Shown in pieces: positions 55,969 to 64,000 of a DNA stretch of 64,000 bases. Below the pieces are notes generated by a model that was not told the origin of the DNA, did not search any database, and worked only from the letters and a program-made list of their open reading frames with translations. The stretch spans positions 1 through 64,000 of the forward strand of contig NZ_MECK01000090.1 in the NCBI RefSeq assembly GCF_014596465.1, written 5' to 3'. Position 1 is the stretch's first letter. The number at the start of each line of letters is the position of its first letter. The stretch is from Streptomyces sp. CBMA123. GTDB lineage: Bacteria > Actinomycetota > Actinomycetes > Streptomycetales > Streptomycetaceae. A program made the position numbers and the translations under genes.

Positions 55969-57093
55969 ATGACCCGCTCATCGGACGAAAGCGACGAGAC
56001 GACTGGCAGGCCCTCCCGCCGCCGGCTCCTCACGATCGGCATCGGCGCCGCCGTGGGGGCGGGGGTCATCGGCTCCGGCGCTCCCGCAGCGATCGCCAAC
56101 GGCCCGTACGACCCGACCAGTTCGACGATCGCCACCAAGCTGAAGAACCTCAGCGGCCCCGTCGAGACCGGGCCGTTCGCCGCGCCGTGGACCGACCTCG
56201 GCATCCCCGTGCTGTGCCCGAACGGCACCATGCTCTTCGTCTGCGGCGACACCTTCGACGGCGGCCAGGTCGGCGCCACCGACTGGCGCGCCCCCGTCGG
56301 CCTGCGCTCCGGCAGCACGGACCTGAACAACCTCCGCATCGACGGCAGCGTCGGCGGCGGCCACGCCAACAGCCTCGTGGACGAGCCGCACAACCCGGTC
56401 GGCGACAAGTTCACCACCGCCATCCCGTCCGACGCGTTCGTCGTCGACGGCGTGATGTACATGCACCTCATGCGCGGCGTCATCTACGACACCCACCACA
56501 CCGACTTCTGGCGCTCCACCGACAACGGAGAGACCTGGCAGTACCTGTGCCAGTGGCCCGGCGACCTGTACGGCGGCCAGTTCCAGCAGAAGACGTACGC
56601 CGTGGCCGACGACGGCTACTGCTACGTGCTCTCCACGGTCTTCAACCGCGAGGTGGAGTCAGGGATGCTGCTCCACCGGGTGCGGAAGGAGAGCCTCGGC
56701 AACCCGGACGCCTACGAGCCCTGGGGCTACGCCGACGGCGGCTGGCGCTGGAACGCCCCCGCCCCGACGACCGTCTTCGGCACCCGCAAGTGGGGTGAGA
56801 TGTGCTTCCGCGCCATGGACGGCAAGTACGTCCTCACCTGGCTGAACATGGACCCGCTGTCGATCAGGGCGATGGTCTTCCCGCTCCCCACCTCGGACCT
56901 CACCAGGACCCTGGAACAGACCATGATCCTCCCCGGCACCCCCGGCCAGGAGGCCGCCAACCTCGTCGCCAGCCCGTACGGCGGCTTCGTCATCCCCGGC
57001 TCGACGTTCGGCGACTTCCACATCGTCGTCAGCCAGTGGTACGACCCGACGAACTACCGGATCATGCAGTACCGGATCAACATGCTCTCCTGA
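55969..57093 (+). CDS. Tat-exported DUF4185-family protein
   Basis: 374 residues. The N-terminus is a twin-arginine signal (SRRRLLTIGIGAAVGAGVIG, about residues 17-36, with an AIA-N cleavage site near 46). The mature part matches the DUF4185 beta-propeller-like fold: MLFVCGDTFDGGQVG, PVGLRSGSTD, GVMYMHLMRG, FWRSTDNGETWQYL (Asp-box) and FGDFHIVVSQWY. Such proteins are secreted and folded before export; they resemble sialidase-like glycan hydrolases, but no substrate is known. The ATG at 55969 has GGAAGG upstream. Confidence 0.9.
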   Translation: MTRSSDESDETTGRPSRRRLLTIGIGAAVGAGVIGSGAPAAIANGPYDPTSSTIATKLKNLSGPVETGPFAAPWTDLGIPVLCPNGTMLFVCGDTFDGGQVGATDWRAPVGLRSGSTDLNNLRIDGSVGGGHANSLVDEPHNPVGDKFTTAIPSDAFVVDGVMYMHLMRGVIYDTHHTDFWRSTDNGETWQYLCQWPGDLYGGQFQQKTYAVADDGYCYVLSTVFNREVESGMLLHRVRKESLGNPDAYEPWGYADGGWRWNAPAPTTVFGTRKWGEMCFRAMDGKYVLTWLNMDPLSIRAMVFPLPTSDLTRTLEQTMILPGTPGQEAANLVASPYGGFVIPGSTFGDFHIVVSQWYDPTNYRIMQYRINMLS

Positions 57094-57187
57094 GCCCGTC
57101 GGTGCCTGGTCCCTCGACGGCTCGCTCCGAGCCGGGGCCGTGCGCCTGCCCTCATGTCCCTACCGGGGGCGTGGGGTTGGGCAACAT

Positions 57188-57330
57188 GGGCTGGGGTCTG
57201 GGGCTGGGGTCTGGGGCTGGGGTCTGGGGCTGTTCTCTGCGGCGTGCTCCGGGCTGGCCCGGAGCACGCCGCAATCGCTTTCCCCGGGCCCCCGCCCCCG
57301 CCCCCGCCCCCGCCCCTCCCTCCACCTCCC
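57188..57330. repeat. G-rich and C-rich repeats flanking a 16-bp-stem hairpin between convergent genes
   Basis: The 290-base space between DUF4185 and comEC has no gene. It holds a G-rich tandem repeat (about 57191-57232, unit CTGGGGCTGGGGT, three copies), a perfect 16-bp-stem hairpin (57238-57253 with 57258-57273), and a C-rich repeat (about 57283-57330, CCCCCG units). The G-runs lie on opposite strands on the two sides of the hairpin. Both tracts could form G-quadruplexes, in the transcript-like strand of each convergent gene. The hairpin is a likely bidirectional terminator. Confidence 0.7.
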
Positions 57331-57383
57331 CCACCCCTACCTCCTGCCCACCCCATCTCGTGGAGGGAAGAGGAGAGCGAGGG

Positions 57384-59990
57384 TCATCGGGGCGGGGCGC
57401 GGGGCTTGCGGGTGGAGCGCCCGGAGGAGGAGTGCCCCGAGCGGGTCGCGTGGGCGGGCTGGGGGTGGACGGCGACGGCGAGGGTGGACGGGGAGTCGCC
57501 GGTCACGGCGATGTCCCCCGCGCGGTCGGTTCGCAGGACGGTGGCACCCAGTGCCCGCAGGCGGTCGACCGTACGGGGTGACGGATGCCCGTACGCATTG
57601 CCCTCGCCGCAGGAGATCAGGGCGAGCCGAGGCCGCAGGGCGCCGGTCAGGTCCCAGTCCTGATGGGCCGAGCCGTGGTGGGCCACCTTCAGGACGTCGA
57701 CCCGGCCCAGGCGGCCCACCAGGGCGGACTGGGCGGGCGGTTCCAGGTCGCCGAGCAGCGCCATCCGCAAGCCGCCGGCCAGCGACACCACCATGGCCAC
57801 GCTGGCGTTGTTCGCACCTGGCGCGTCGACGACCGCTCCGGGATCGGGCCACACCACGTCCCAGGCCAACTCCGCACCGACCGAACGCCGTTCACCACGG
57901 CCCGCACGCAGCAGCGGTACAGCGGCCCCCGCCACCCAGGCCGTCACCCTGGCCACCTCGCCCGGCGGGTCGTCCAGCACCGTGCCCTCGACCGCGCCCA
58001 CCTGGCGCCCCCGCAACACCCCTGGTACGCCCTCGACGTGGTCCGCGTGGAAGTGGGTCAGCATCAGGAGCGGCACCCTGGTGACGCCGAGTTCGCGCAG
58101 GCACCGGTCGGCGGCCTCCGGATCCGGCCCCGTGTCGACCACCACCGCACTGTCCGGAACACCGGTCGAAAGGGCCAACATGTCTCCCTGTCCGACGTCG
58201 CACATCGCCAGCCGCCACCCCGGCGGCGGCCAGCCCGTGGCGATCCGGGCAAGCTGCGGCGGGCGCAGCAGGACCGCCAGCAGCACCACCAGCAGGGTGC
58301 CCGTCACCAAAGCCCGGGCCCAGCGCCGCCGACCGCGCACCCGCCGGCCGGATTCCGTCCGCCGAGGCAACAGCAGAGGAGCTGCCCAGCAGGCGGCCAG
58401 GGTCACCAAGGCGACCGTGATCACCCCGAACCACCCGCCGGGCCAGGACAGTTGGCCGCCGGGCAGCTCGGCCCCGCGCCGTCCGACGAAGGCGAGCCAG
58501 CTGGCCGGCACCCCGGCCGGCTCGGCCAGCAGCCGGGCCAGGGACGGGAAGAACGGCTGCAGGGCGAGCACCCCGAAGCCGAGCAGTGTCGCCGGGGCCA
58601 CCGCCAGCTCGGCCAGCAGGTTGCACGGGACGGCGACCAGGCTGATGTGTCCGGACAGCACCACCGTCACCGGCGCGCACAGCGCCTGCGCCGCCGCCGT
58701 GGCCGCCAGCGCACCCGCCAGGTGGTGCGGCCAGCGCCGGGCCCGCAGGGACTCGGCCCAGTGCGGACCGAGGACGAGCAGCCCGGCGGTGGCGAGCACC
58801 GAGAGCAGGAAGCCGTAGGAGCGGGCCAGAAACGGGTCCCACAGGACGAGGACCAGGACGGCCCCGGCGAGCGCGGGGACGGCCCTACGGGGGCGGCCGG
58901 TGGCCAGGGCCAGCATGCCGATGAGTCCTGTTCCCGCTGCCCGCAGCACGCTGGGCTCGGGCCGGCAGACGGTCACGAAGGCCAGCACCAACCCCGTGCC
59001 GAGCAGGGCGCTGGTGCGCAGCGACAGCCCCAGCAGCGCGGCCACCCCGCGCCGCTCCGGGGTGCCGGCCTGGCCGGGGGCGCCCAGCAGTACGCCGAGG
59101 ACGATCGCCAGGTTGGCCCCGCTGACCGCCACCAGGTGCACCAGGTCGGTGGCCCGGAAGGCGTCCACCAGGTCGTCGGGCAGCCGCGAGGTGTCGCCGA
59201 CGACCAGCCCGGGGAGCAGTCCGCGCGCGTCCGGCGGGAGCCCGTCACTGGCCGTGCGCAGCCCCTCTCGCAGCCGCCCGGCGATCCGCTGCGGCAGGTT
59301 GGGCGGTGCGAGCCGCCGGGGCGGGCCGTGGACGACCAGCAGCGCTGCGGACTCGGTGTCGTAGCCCTCCCCCGCCGACCGCACCTCGGCCTCGACGGAC
59401 AGCCGCTCGGACGGCAGCAGCCGCAGCCAGGGCTTGCTCTCCGGCCCGCGGACCATGACGGTCACCGGGGTGTGTGTCCGGGTCGCCCGCCCGTCCGGGA
59501 GGACGGTGGCACGGTCGGCCACGGCCTCGACGGTGAGCAGGGTCTGTCCCCCGGTGGTGCCGCCCCGGGAGGTGTGGACCTTCGGGTCGCCCTCGACGGT
59601 CAGCTCCACCTCCACCGCCGGGGCGGGCTCGCCCGGGGACCGCGGGGTCGCCTGCTCGGCCGCGCGGGCGAGTTCCGGCAGGGGCCCCCGGTGCAGGTCG
59701 GCGGTGTGCAGCGGGGTCGCGATCGCGGCCGCCGCGCCGGAGAGCAGGACGGCCGCCAGCGCCACCGCGGCCCCGCGCCGACGCAGCAGGCCCGGTCGGG
59801 CGAGCAGCAGGACGGCCACGAGCACGGCGCCGCCGGCCAGCGAGAAGAGCGGCAGCTCGGTTCCCGGCCCGAGGGGCAGGAGCACCGCCGTGACCAGCCA
59901 GGCCGACACGGCGGGCAGCAGCAGCCGGAAGTCGGCACCCGAGGACCGGGCACGCGGGAGCGAAGCGGTGGTGGTGGCGGTGGTGGACAA
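57384..59990 (-). CDS. comEC: ComEC/Rec2-type DNA-uptake membrane protein
   Basis: 868 residues. N-terminal OB-like domain with two hydrophobic helices (about 1-230, DUF4131), a long Competence membrane domain (about 240-540; RATDLVHLVAVSGANLAIVL), and a C-terminal metallo-beta-lactamase domain (about 590-830) with CDVGQGDML, LTHFHADHVEG and VAHHGSAHQD. In transformable bacteria it passes one DNA strand into the cell and degrades or processes the other. Streptomyces are not known to be naturally transformable, so its role here is open. It is 111 bases after comEA on the same strand. Confidence 0.92.
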   Translation of the reverse strand: MSTTATTTASLPRARSSGADFRLLLPAVSAWLVTAVLLPLGPGTELPLFSLAGGAVLVAVLLLARPGLLRRRGAAVALAAVLLSGAAAAIATPLHTADLHRGPLPELARAAEQATPRSPGEPAPAVEVELTVEGDPKVHTSRGGTTGGQTLLTVEAVADRATVLPDGRATRTHTPVTVMVRGPESKPWLRLLPSERLSVEAEVRSAGEGYDTESAALLVVHGPPRRLAPPNLPQRIAGRLREGLRTASDGLPPDARGLLPGLVVGDTSRLPDDLVDAFRATDLVHLVAVSGANLAIVLGVLLGAPGQAGTPERRGVAALLGLSLRTSALLGTGLVLAFVTVCRPEPSVLRAAGTGLIGMLALATGRPRRAVPALAGAVLVLVLWDPFLARSYGFLLSVLATAGLLVLGPHWAESLRARRWPHHLAGALAATAAAQALCAPVTVVLSGHISLVAVPCNLLAELAVAPATLLGFGVLALQPFFPSLARLLAEPAGVPASWLAFVGRRGAELPGGQLSWPGGWFGVITVALVTLAACWAAPLLLPRRTESGRRVRGRRRWARALVTGTLLVVLLAVLLRPPQLARIATGWPPPGWRLAMCDVGQGDMLALSTGVPDSAVVVDTGPDPEAADRCLRELGVTRVPLLMLTHFHADHVEGVPGVLRGRQVGAVEGTVLDDPPGEVARVTAWVAGAAVPLLRAGRGERRSVGAELAWDVVWPDPGAVVDAPGANNASVAMVVSLAGGLRMALLGDLEPPAQSALVGRLGRVDVLKVAHHGSAHQDWDLTGALRPRLALISCGEGNAYGHPSPRTVDRLRALGATVLRTDRAGDIAVTGDSPSTLAVAVHPQPAHATRSGHSSSGRSTRKPRAPPR

Positions 59991-60101
59991 GGCGGCTACC
60001 TCCCTTCGGGAGCCGGCGAGGCGGGAACGGAGCGACGCGGAAACGGAGCAACGCGGGAACAGGACGAGGCGGGAACGGCAGGGGCGGGAACGGCAGGGGC
60101 G

Positions 60102-60998
60102 TCAGAGGGTGAGGAGCGGACGGAGTTCCGCGAACGTTCGGGTGCCGATCCCGCTGACCTGCCGGAGCTGGTCGATCGAACGGAACGAGCCGTGCGAGGT
60201 GCGGTAGGCGAGGATGCGCTGGGCGAGGGTCGGGCCGACGCCGGGGAGGGAGTCGAGCTGTTCGAGGGTGGCGCGGTTGAGGCTGACGGGTGGTCGGGGC
60301 GCACCGGCGCCGGATAGTGCGCCCGCGCCGGCCGGGACCGGGACGGGAACCGGGGCCGGCACCTGCTCGCCGACCAGGATCTGCTCACCGTCCGTCAGGA
60401 CGCGGGCCAGGTTGAGGCCTCGGGTGTCCGTCTCCGGCAGCGGGCCGCCGGCCGCCCGCAGGGCGTCGGCCACCCGTGATCCGCCGGGCAGGGTGTGCAG
60501 GCCCGGCAGGTGGACCCGACCGCCGATGTCGATGACCACGGCGGCCTCGGCCCCCGGGCCTGCGGCAGCCACCGGCGGACCGGCCCCGCTGCCGGGCGGG
60601 CCGTCGGTTGCCACCGGGCTCGATTCCGGCAGTGCCGAGGCCGCGGCCAGCGTCGGTACGGCCACCGCCTCCGGCCTGGCCAGCCAGAAGTGCTGCACCG
60701 CGTAGCCCACCGCGAAGAGCAGCAGGATCGTCAGCCCGGCCACCGCCCGCCGGTCGAGCGCCAGCACCGAGGCGAACCGCAGTCGCGCCCCGGCCGGTGA
60801 CGGGTCGGGAAGCACCGCCGCGCCCGGAGGCGAAGCCGCCGTTGCGGGAGGCGCCTGAGCTGCAGGGGAGGACAGCACGGCAGCGGCCTGAGCGGCACCC
60901 ACCAGCTCGTCGCCCGTCGGCAGCAGCGCCGCCATCCGCAGCCGCACCGTCTCGTTGATCGCTTGGCGCTCCGCCGCGCCCAGGCCCAAGGTCGTCAT
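60102..60998 (-). CDS. comEA: ComEA-like DNA-binding protein
   Basis: 298 residues. A long polar N-terminal region (1-85), one transmembrane helix (VAGLTILLLFAVGYAVQHFW, about 87-106), an SLBB domain (about 150-210, VIDIGGRVHLPGLHTLPGG) and two C-terminal helix-hairpin-helix motifs (about 238-298: LNRATLEQLDSLPGVGPTLA, IDQLRQVSGIGTRT). It binds double-stranded DNA outside the membrane in competence systems. Longer than ComEA of Bacillus because of the N-terminal region and SLBB domain, as usual in actinobacteria. Upstream of comEC. Confidence 0.93.
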   Translation of the reverse strand: MTTLGLGAAERQAINETVRLRMAALLPTGDELVGAAQAAAVLSSPAAQAPPATAASPPGAAVLPDPSPAGARLRFASVLALDRRAVAGLTILLLFAVGYAVQHFWLARPEAVAVPTLAAASALPESSPVATDGPPGSGAGPPVAAAGPGAEAAVVIDIGGRVHLPGLHTLPGGSRVADALRAAGGPLPETDTRGLNLARVLTDGEQILVGEQVPAPVPVPVPAGAGALSGAGAPRPPVSLNRATLEQLDSLPGVGPTLAQRILAYRTSHGSFRSIDQLRQVSGIGTRTFAELRPLLTL

Positions 60999-61124
60999 GG
61001 CGAGGACGCTAGGAGCCCTCCGGCGCGCGCGCAGGAATTACCGAAACCCTGTGGATAACCCGGGGCTGTGGATAAGAACGGTCACTCACACGAGTGACCA
61101 CCCCATGCCGAAGTTGACCCACCT

Positions 61125-61205
61125 CACCCCCAGGACGCCCCACCCCAGGACGCCCCGGCCCCCGACGCCCAGCCCCCGACGCCCGGCACCACGACGCCCC
61201 GGCAC
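61125..61205. repeat. GACGCCC-type short tandem repeats between comEA and degV
   Basis: The 223-base gap between divergent-end genes (comEA start at 60998, degV stop at 61222) carries a run of CCCAGGACGCCCC / CCCCGACGCCC units near the degV stop. No gene or promoter is recognisable beyond this. Confidence 0.6.
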
Positions 61206-61221
61206 CACCCCACCGCCCGCC

Positions 61222-62067
61222 TCAGCGCGGCGCGACCACCACCGCGAGCAGCCCCGGCCCGACGTGCGCGCCGATCACCGCCCCCACCTCGCCCACGTAC
61301 AGCTCCCGTAGCCCCGGCACCCGCGCCCGCAGCCGCTCCGCGAGCGGCTCGGCCCGCTCCTCGGCCGCCAGGTGGTGCACGGTGATGTCCACCTCACCCT
61401 CCCCCGATCGCTCGACCGCGATCTCCTCCAGCCGGGCGATCGCCCGCGACGCCGTCCGCACCTTCTCCAGCGGCTCGATCCGCCCGCCGTCCAGGTGCAG
61501 CAGCGGCTTGACCGCCAGCGCCGAGCCGAGCAGCGCCCGCGCCGCCCCGATCCGCCCGCCCCGGCGCAGGTGCTCCAGGGTGTCCACGTAGAAGAAGCCG
61601 CTGGTCCCGGCCGCCCGCCGGGTCGCCGCCTCGGCCGCCTCCACCAGTCCCCGGCCGTCCGCGATCGCCTCGGCGGCCGCCAGCACCCCGTACCCGAGGG
61701 CCATGCCGACCAGCCGGCTGTCCACCACCCGTACCGGTACGGGCGCCTCGGCGGCCGCCAGCCGGGCGGCCTCGACCGTGCCGGAGAGCTCGCCGGAGAT
61801 GTGTACCGACACGATGCCCTTCGCCCCTGCCTCGGCGGCCGCCCGGTAGGTGGCGGCGAAGGACTCCGGGTTGGGCCGGGAGGTGGTCACCCGCTGTTTG
61901 GCGCGCAGCGCCTCGGCGACCTCCTTCGGGGAGATCTCGACGCCCTCGCAGCGGACCGAGTCACCGACCGCGACGCTCAGCGGAACCACCGTGATCCCGT
62001 GCCGGTCGAGGGCGTCCTGCGGCAGATAGGCCGTGGAATCGGTGACAACTGCGAGGTCGGAGGGCAT
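61222..62067 (-). CDS. DegV-family fatty-acid-binding protein
   Basis: 281 residues. LAVVTDSTAYLPQDALDRHG opens the family, TTSRPNPESFAATYRAA holds the fatty-acid-carboxylate-binding TTSRP motif, VSVHISGELSGTVEAAR the serine loop, and VDTLEHLRRGGRIGAARALL the third conserved motif. DegV/FakB proteins carry fatty acids for phosphorylation by FakA or have a related lipid role. No fakA is adjacent. The ATG at 62067 opens at PSDLAVVTDS. Confidence 0.93.
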   Translation of the reverse strand: MPSDLAVVTDSTAYLPQDALDRHGITVVPLSVAVGDSVRCEGVEISPKEVAEALRAKQRVTTSRPNPESFAATYRAAAEAGAKGIVSVHISGELSGTVEAARLAAAEAPVPVRVVDSRLVGMALGYGVLAAAEAIADGRGLVEAAEAATRRAAGTSGFFYVDTLEHLRRGGRIGAARALLGSALAVKPLLHLDGGRIEPLEKVRTASRAIARLEEIAVERSGEGEVDITVHHLAAEERAEPLAERLRARVPGLRELYVGEVGAVIGAHVGPGLLAVVVAPR

Positions 62068-62084
62068 GAGGCGGAGGTTACTCC

Positions 62085-62225
62085 CCGTTCGTCCGGGAGG
62101 ACAGCGCCCGCACGCGCTCCCCCGTGGACCCGCACGCACACCGCCCGCTAGGCCCGCACGCGCTCCCCCAAAGGCCCGAAAGCGCACCGCCCGGCAGGCC
62201 CGAACGCGCGCGCCCCGGGAGGCCC
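62085..62225. repeat. CGCACGCGCTCCCCC-type degenerate repeats upstream of degV
   Basis: The 190-base gap between degV and the next gene is filled by loose copies of a GGCCCGCACGCGCTCCCCC-like unit of about 28-30 bases (near 62104, 62152 and 62181). The degV promoter must lie here, but I cannot pick it out. Confidence 0.5.
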
Positions 62226-62257
62226 GGACATGGGCCGACCCCGGCCCCGGCCCGGAC

Positions 62258-63040
62258 TCAGCCCGCCGACGGCCCCGCCGAGGTACCCGTCGACGGCTTC
62301 CGCAACCGCTGCGCCAGCTTCGCCAGCGGGTCGGCCAGCCCGAGCAGGTCCTCGGCGCTCGGCCGCCCCTTCCCGTCCGTCAGCCCGGCCCGAGCCACCC
62401 CGGGAGCACCCGCTGCCCTGGAAGCACCGGAACCACCAGCAGCCCCGGCACCAGAAGCACCAGTACCAGAGGCCCCGGACCCCGCCCCCGTGTCCCAGTG
62501 CCGCAGCGCCCCCGCCTCGCTCTCGCACTCCTGGCTCAGCCGGCTCAGCTCGTCGTCCGCGAACCGTTGCATCCGGTCCTGCGCCGCCCACCGCATGGTC
62601 TCCGCCGCGTGGGTGATCCGCTCCGCCCGTTCCCGCAGCTCAGGGAGCTTGGCGGCGATCCGGGCGGTGTCCGGCTCGCGTTCCAGCACCCGCAGCTCGC
62701 CGTCCAGTTCCGCCGCGTGCGCGTCGAGCCGGGTCAGCAGCGCGAGGGACTCGCCGAGCTGGCTGTCCCCGGCCAGACCGCCCTCCAGCACCTGCCGGGT
62801 GCCGTCCAGCGCGGTGCGCAGCTTGAGGCGGACGGTAGCGATCTGCGCGGGCGGGCCGATCTTGGTGTACGTCTTCGCCTTGAGGGTGGCGGTCTCGACG
62901 GCGCGCCGGGCGTTGGCCTCGTGTTTCCCGACCTTCGCGGCGACGGCCTTGGCCGCTTTGACCGTACCGACCACGGCCAGGACGAGCGTCGCGATCCCGA
63001 AGAGCAGGACCAAGCCGATCATCACGCCGAACACGTCCAT
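62258..63040 (-). CDS. Coiled-coil membrane protein, function unknown
   Basis: 260 residues. One N-terminal transmembrane helix (MIGLVLLFGIATLVLAVVGT, about 7-26), then a charged helical region (30-175) with heptad-like Leu/Ala spacing (RLDAHAAELDGELRVLERE, KLPELRERAERITHAAE), then a Gly/Ala/Ser-rich low-complexity segment (180-215: GTGASGAGAAGGSGAS) and a short Leu-rich tail. GGAAGGTGG precedes the ATG at 63040. PspA-like coiled coil is possible but there is no conserved signature. Topology: short periplasmic start, cytoplasmic coiled coil, or the reverse. Confidence 0.8.
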   Translation of the reverse strand: MDVFGVMIGLVLLFGIATLVLAVVGTVKAAKAVAAKVGKHEANARRAVETATLKAKTYTKIGPPAQIATVRLKLRTALDGTRQVLEGGLAGDSQLGESLALLTRLDAHAAELDGELRVLEREPDTARIAAKLPELRERAERITHAAETMRWAAQDRMQRFADDELSRLSQECESEAGALRHWDTGAGSGASGTGASGAGAAGGSGASRAAGAPGVARAGLTDGKGRPSAEDLLGLADPLAKLAQRLRKPSTGTSAGPSAG

Positions 63041-63294
63041 CGCGCGCCACCTTCCGCCACCGATCCGGCCCCCAACGAGCCCAACGCGGGCCGCAATGCC
63101 GTGGGTTCCACGGTAGCCGCGATACCGGTCCGGAGGGCAGTGCGGAGGGGTCCGACGGACGGAGATCAGGGACAGATCCGGGATCTCCCCGAGGGCCTCA
63201 CCCCCGCCCCTGCTCCCCACCTCACCCCACCCCACCCACGCACCAACTCAGCACTCAGCAACGCGGCAATGAGGCAATGAGGCCACACAAACCA

Positions 63295-63326
63295 CCGGGC
63301 GGGCGCCCCGAAGGACACCCGCCCGG
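63295..63326. terminator. leuS terminator
   Basis: A 9-bp stem (63295-63303 with 63318-63326) and a 14-base loop, 24 bases past the leuS stop on the minus strand. Short direct repeats (ACTCAGC, GGCAATGA) precede it. Confidence 0.65.
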
Positions 63327-63350
63327 TCAGTCACCGCCCGAGGACCGGCC

Positions 63351-64000
63351 TCAGCCGGTCACGATGTTCACCAGCTTCGGCGCCCGGGCGATCACCTTCC
63401 GCACCGCCGCGTCGCCGATCGCCGCGACGACCGCCGGGTCCGCCAGCGCCAGCGCCTCCAGCTCGGCGTCCGTGATGCTCGGCGCGACCTCCAGCCGGGC
63501 CTTGACCTTGCCCTTGATCTGGACGACGCAGGTCACCGACTCGTCGACGACGTACGCCGGGTCCGCGACGGGGTAGTCGGTGTGCGCCAGCGACTCGCTG
63601 TGGCCCAGCCGACGCCACAGCTCCTCGGCGATGTGGGGGGCCAGCGGCGCGACCATCAGCACCAGCTGCTCGGCCACGGCCCGGGGCGTGGAGCCGCGCT
63701 TGACCAGGAAGTTGTTCAGCTCGATGGCCTTGGCGACGGCCGTGTTGAAGCGCAGCCCGGCCATGTCGCCGCGGATGCCGTCGATCGACTTGTGCAGGGC
63801 GCGCAGCGTCGCGTCGTCCGGCGCCTCGTCGGTGACGACCAGCTCGCCGGTGGTCTCGGAGACGACGTTGCGCCACAGCCGCTGCAGGAAGCGGTACGAG
63901 CCGACGACGGCCCGGGTGTCCCAGGGGCGGGAGACGTCCAGCGGGCCCATCGACATCTCGTACAGGCGCAGGGTGTCGGCGCCGTACTCGTCGGCGATGT
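63351..64000 (-). CDS. leuS: Leucyl-tRNA synthetase, C-terminal part (cut by window edge)
   Basis: Charges tRNA-Leu. The visible 216 residues run from the end of the catalytic domain through the anticodon-binding domain (YRFLQRLWRNVV, VAEQLVLMVAPLAPHIAEEL, LWRRLGHSESLAHTDYP) to the C-terminal domain (VVQIKGKVKARLEVAP to the last residues APKLVNIVTG). All are standard class I leucyl-tRNA synthetase landmarks. The frame is open to the right edge; the rest of the gene lies beyond. In the same window leuA is preceded by a Leu-codon leader that would sense the product of this enzyme. Confidence 0.97.
   Translation of the reverse strand, partial: IADEYGADTLRLYEMSMGPLDVSRPWDTRAVVGSYRFLQRLWRNVVSETTGELVVTDEAPDDATLRALHKSIDGIRGDMAGLRFNTAVAKAIELNNFLVKRGSTPRAVAEQLVLMVAPLAPHIAEELWRRLGHSESLAHTDYPVADPAYVVDESVTCVVQIKGKVKARLEVAPSITDAELEALALADPAVVAAIGDAAVRKVIARAPKLVNIVTG

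Noticed and set aside
57585-60317. Plus-strand frame of about 910 codons opposite comEC
   Set aside because: Gln/Arg/Gly-rich antisense shadow; comEC motifs are intact on the minus strand.

Overview
The base composition is very GC-rich, with G/C-dominated third codon positions and many GTG/TTG starts. The order of the core genes (glyS-znuACB-zur-uppS-recO-leuA-era-ybeY-phoH-rnz-rsmE-dnaJ2-hrcA-htpX-pspAB-hemW-lepA-rpsT-holA-comEC-comEA-degV-leuS) is the conserved chromosomal-core order of the family Streptomycetaceae. The window is therefore a chromosomal segment of a Streptomyces or Kitasatospora strain; genus and species cannot be fixed from this sequence alone.

Layout. Positions 1-11.3 kb are accessory. 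They hold three MFS exporters (two with a divergent regulator, one of XRE type and one of MerR type), a Phd-type antitoxin with a truncated PIN toxin, an alpha/beta hydrolase, a threonine-aldolase-like PLP lyase, a decayed hydrolase pseudogene, a NADAR protein and a His/Pro-rich helical-repeat protein. Positions 11.4-16.1 kb hold glyS, then the zinc uptake operon znuA-znuC-znuB followed by zur, with two Zur-box-like sites over the znuA promoter. Positions 16.2-20.9 kb hold uppS, recO, a TerB-like gene and leuA, the last preceded by a leucine-rich leader peptide. Positions 21.0-22.5 kb hold a protealysin-type M4 protease and its emfourin-like inhibitor. Positions 22.6-30.3 kb run on the minus strand with RNA/ribosome and membrane housekeeping genes: era, small membrane genes, a CorC/CNNM protein, ybeY, phoH, rnz, a HIT protein and an RDD protein. 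Positions 30.4-39.4 kb hold a tricorn protease, rsmE, dnaJ2-hrcA under a CIRCE element, and divergently htpX-pspAB and a DUF3097 gene.

Positions 39.4-49.5 kb hold an internally deleted Uma2 gene, hemW, a long-chain acyl-CoA ligase, a heterodimeric ABC exporter, a 5'-truncated FAD oxidoreductase relic and lepA. Positions 49.7-64 kb hold a small monooxygenase-like gene, rpsT, an anchored repeat-rich protein, holA, a LysR/MFS pair, a Tat-exported DUF4185 protein, the comEC-comEA pair, degV, a coiled-coil membrane protein and the 3' end of leuS.

Regulation is unusually readable. There are candidate operators in the three divergent regulator/exporter intergenic regions, Zur boxes over a probably leaderless znuA, the leuA leader, CIRCE, a promoter with flanking repeats at the acyl-CoA ligase, and about twenty GC-rich hairpins between transcription units. 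At least four genes are in decay (vapC-like, dienelactone hydrolase-like, Uma2, FAD oxidoreductase). Three minus-strand genes end inside short tandem repeats that copy their own stop codon. No rRNA, tRNA, insertion sequence, prophage, biosynthetic gene cluster or CRISPR array was seen, and nothing that clearly amounts to a new multi-gene system.
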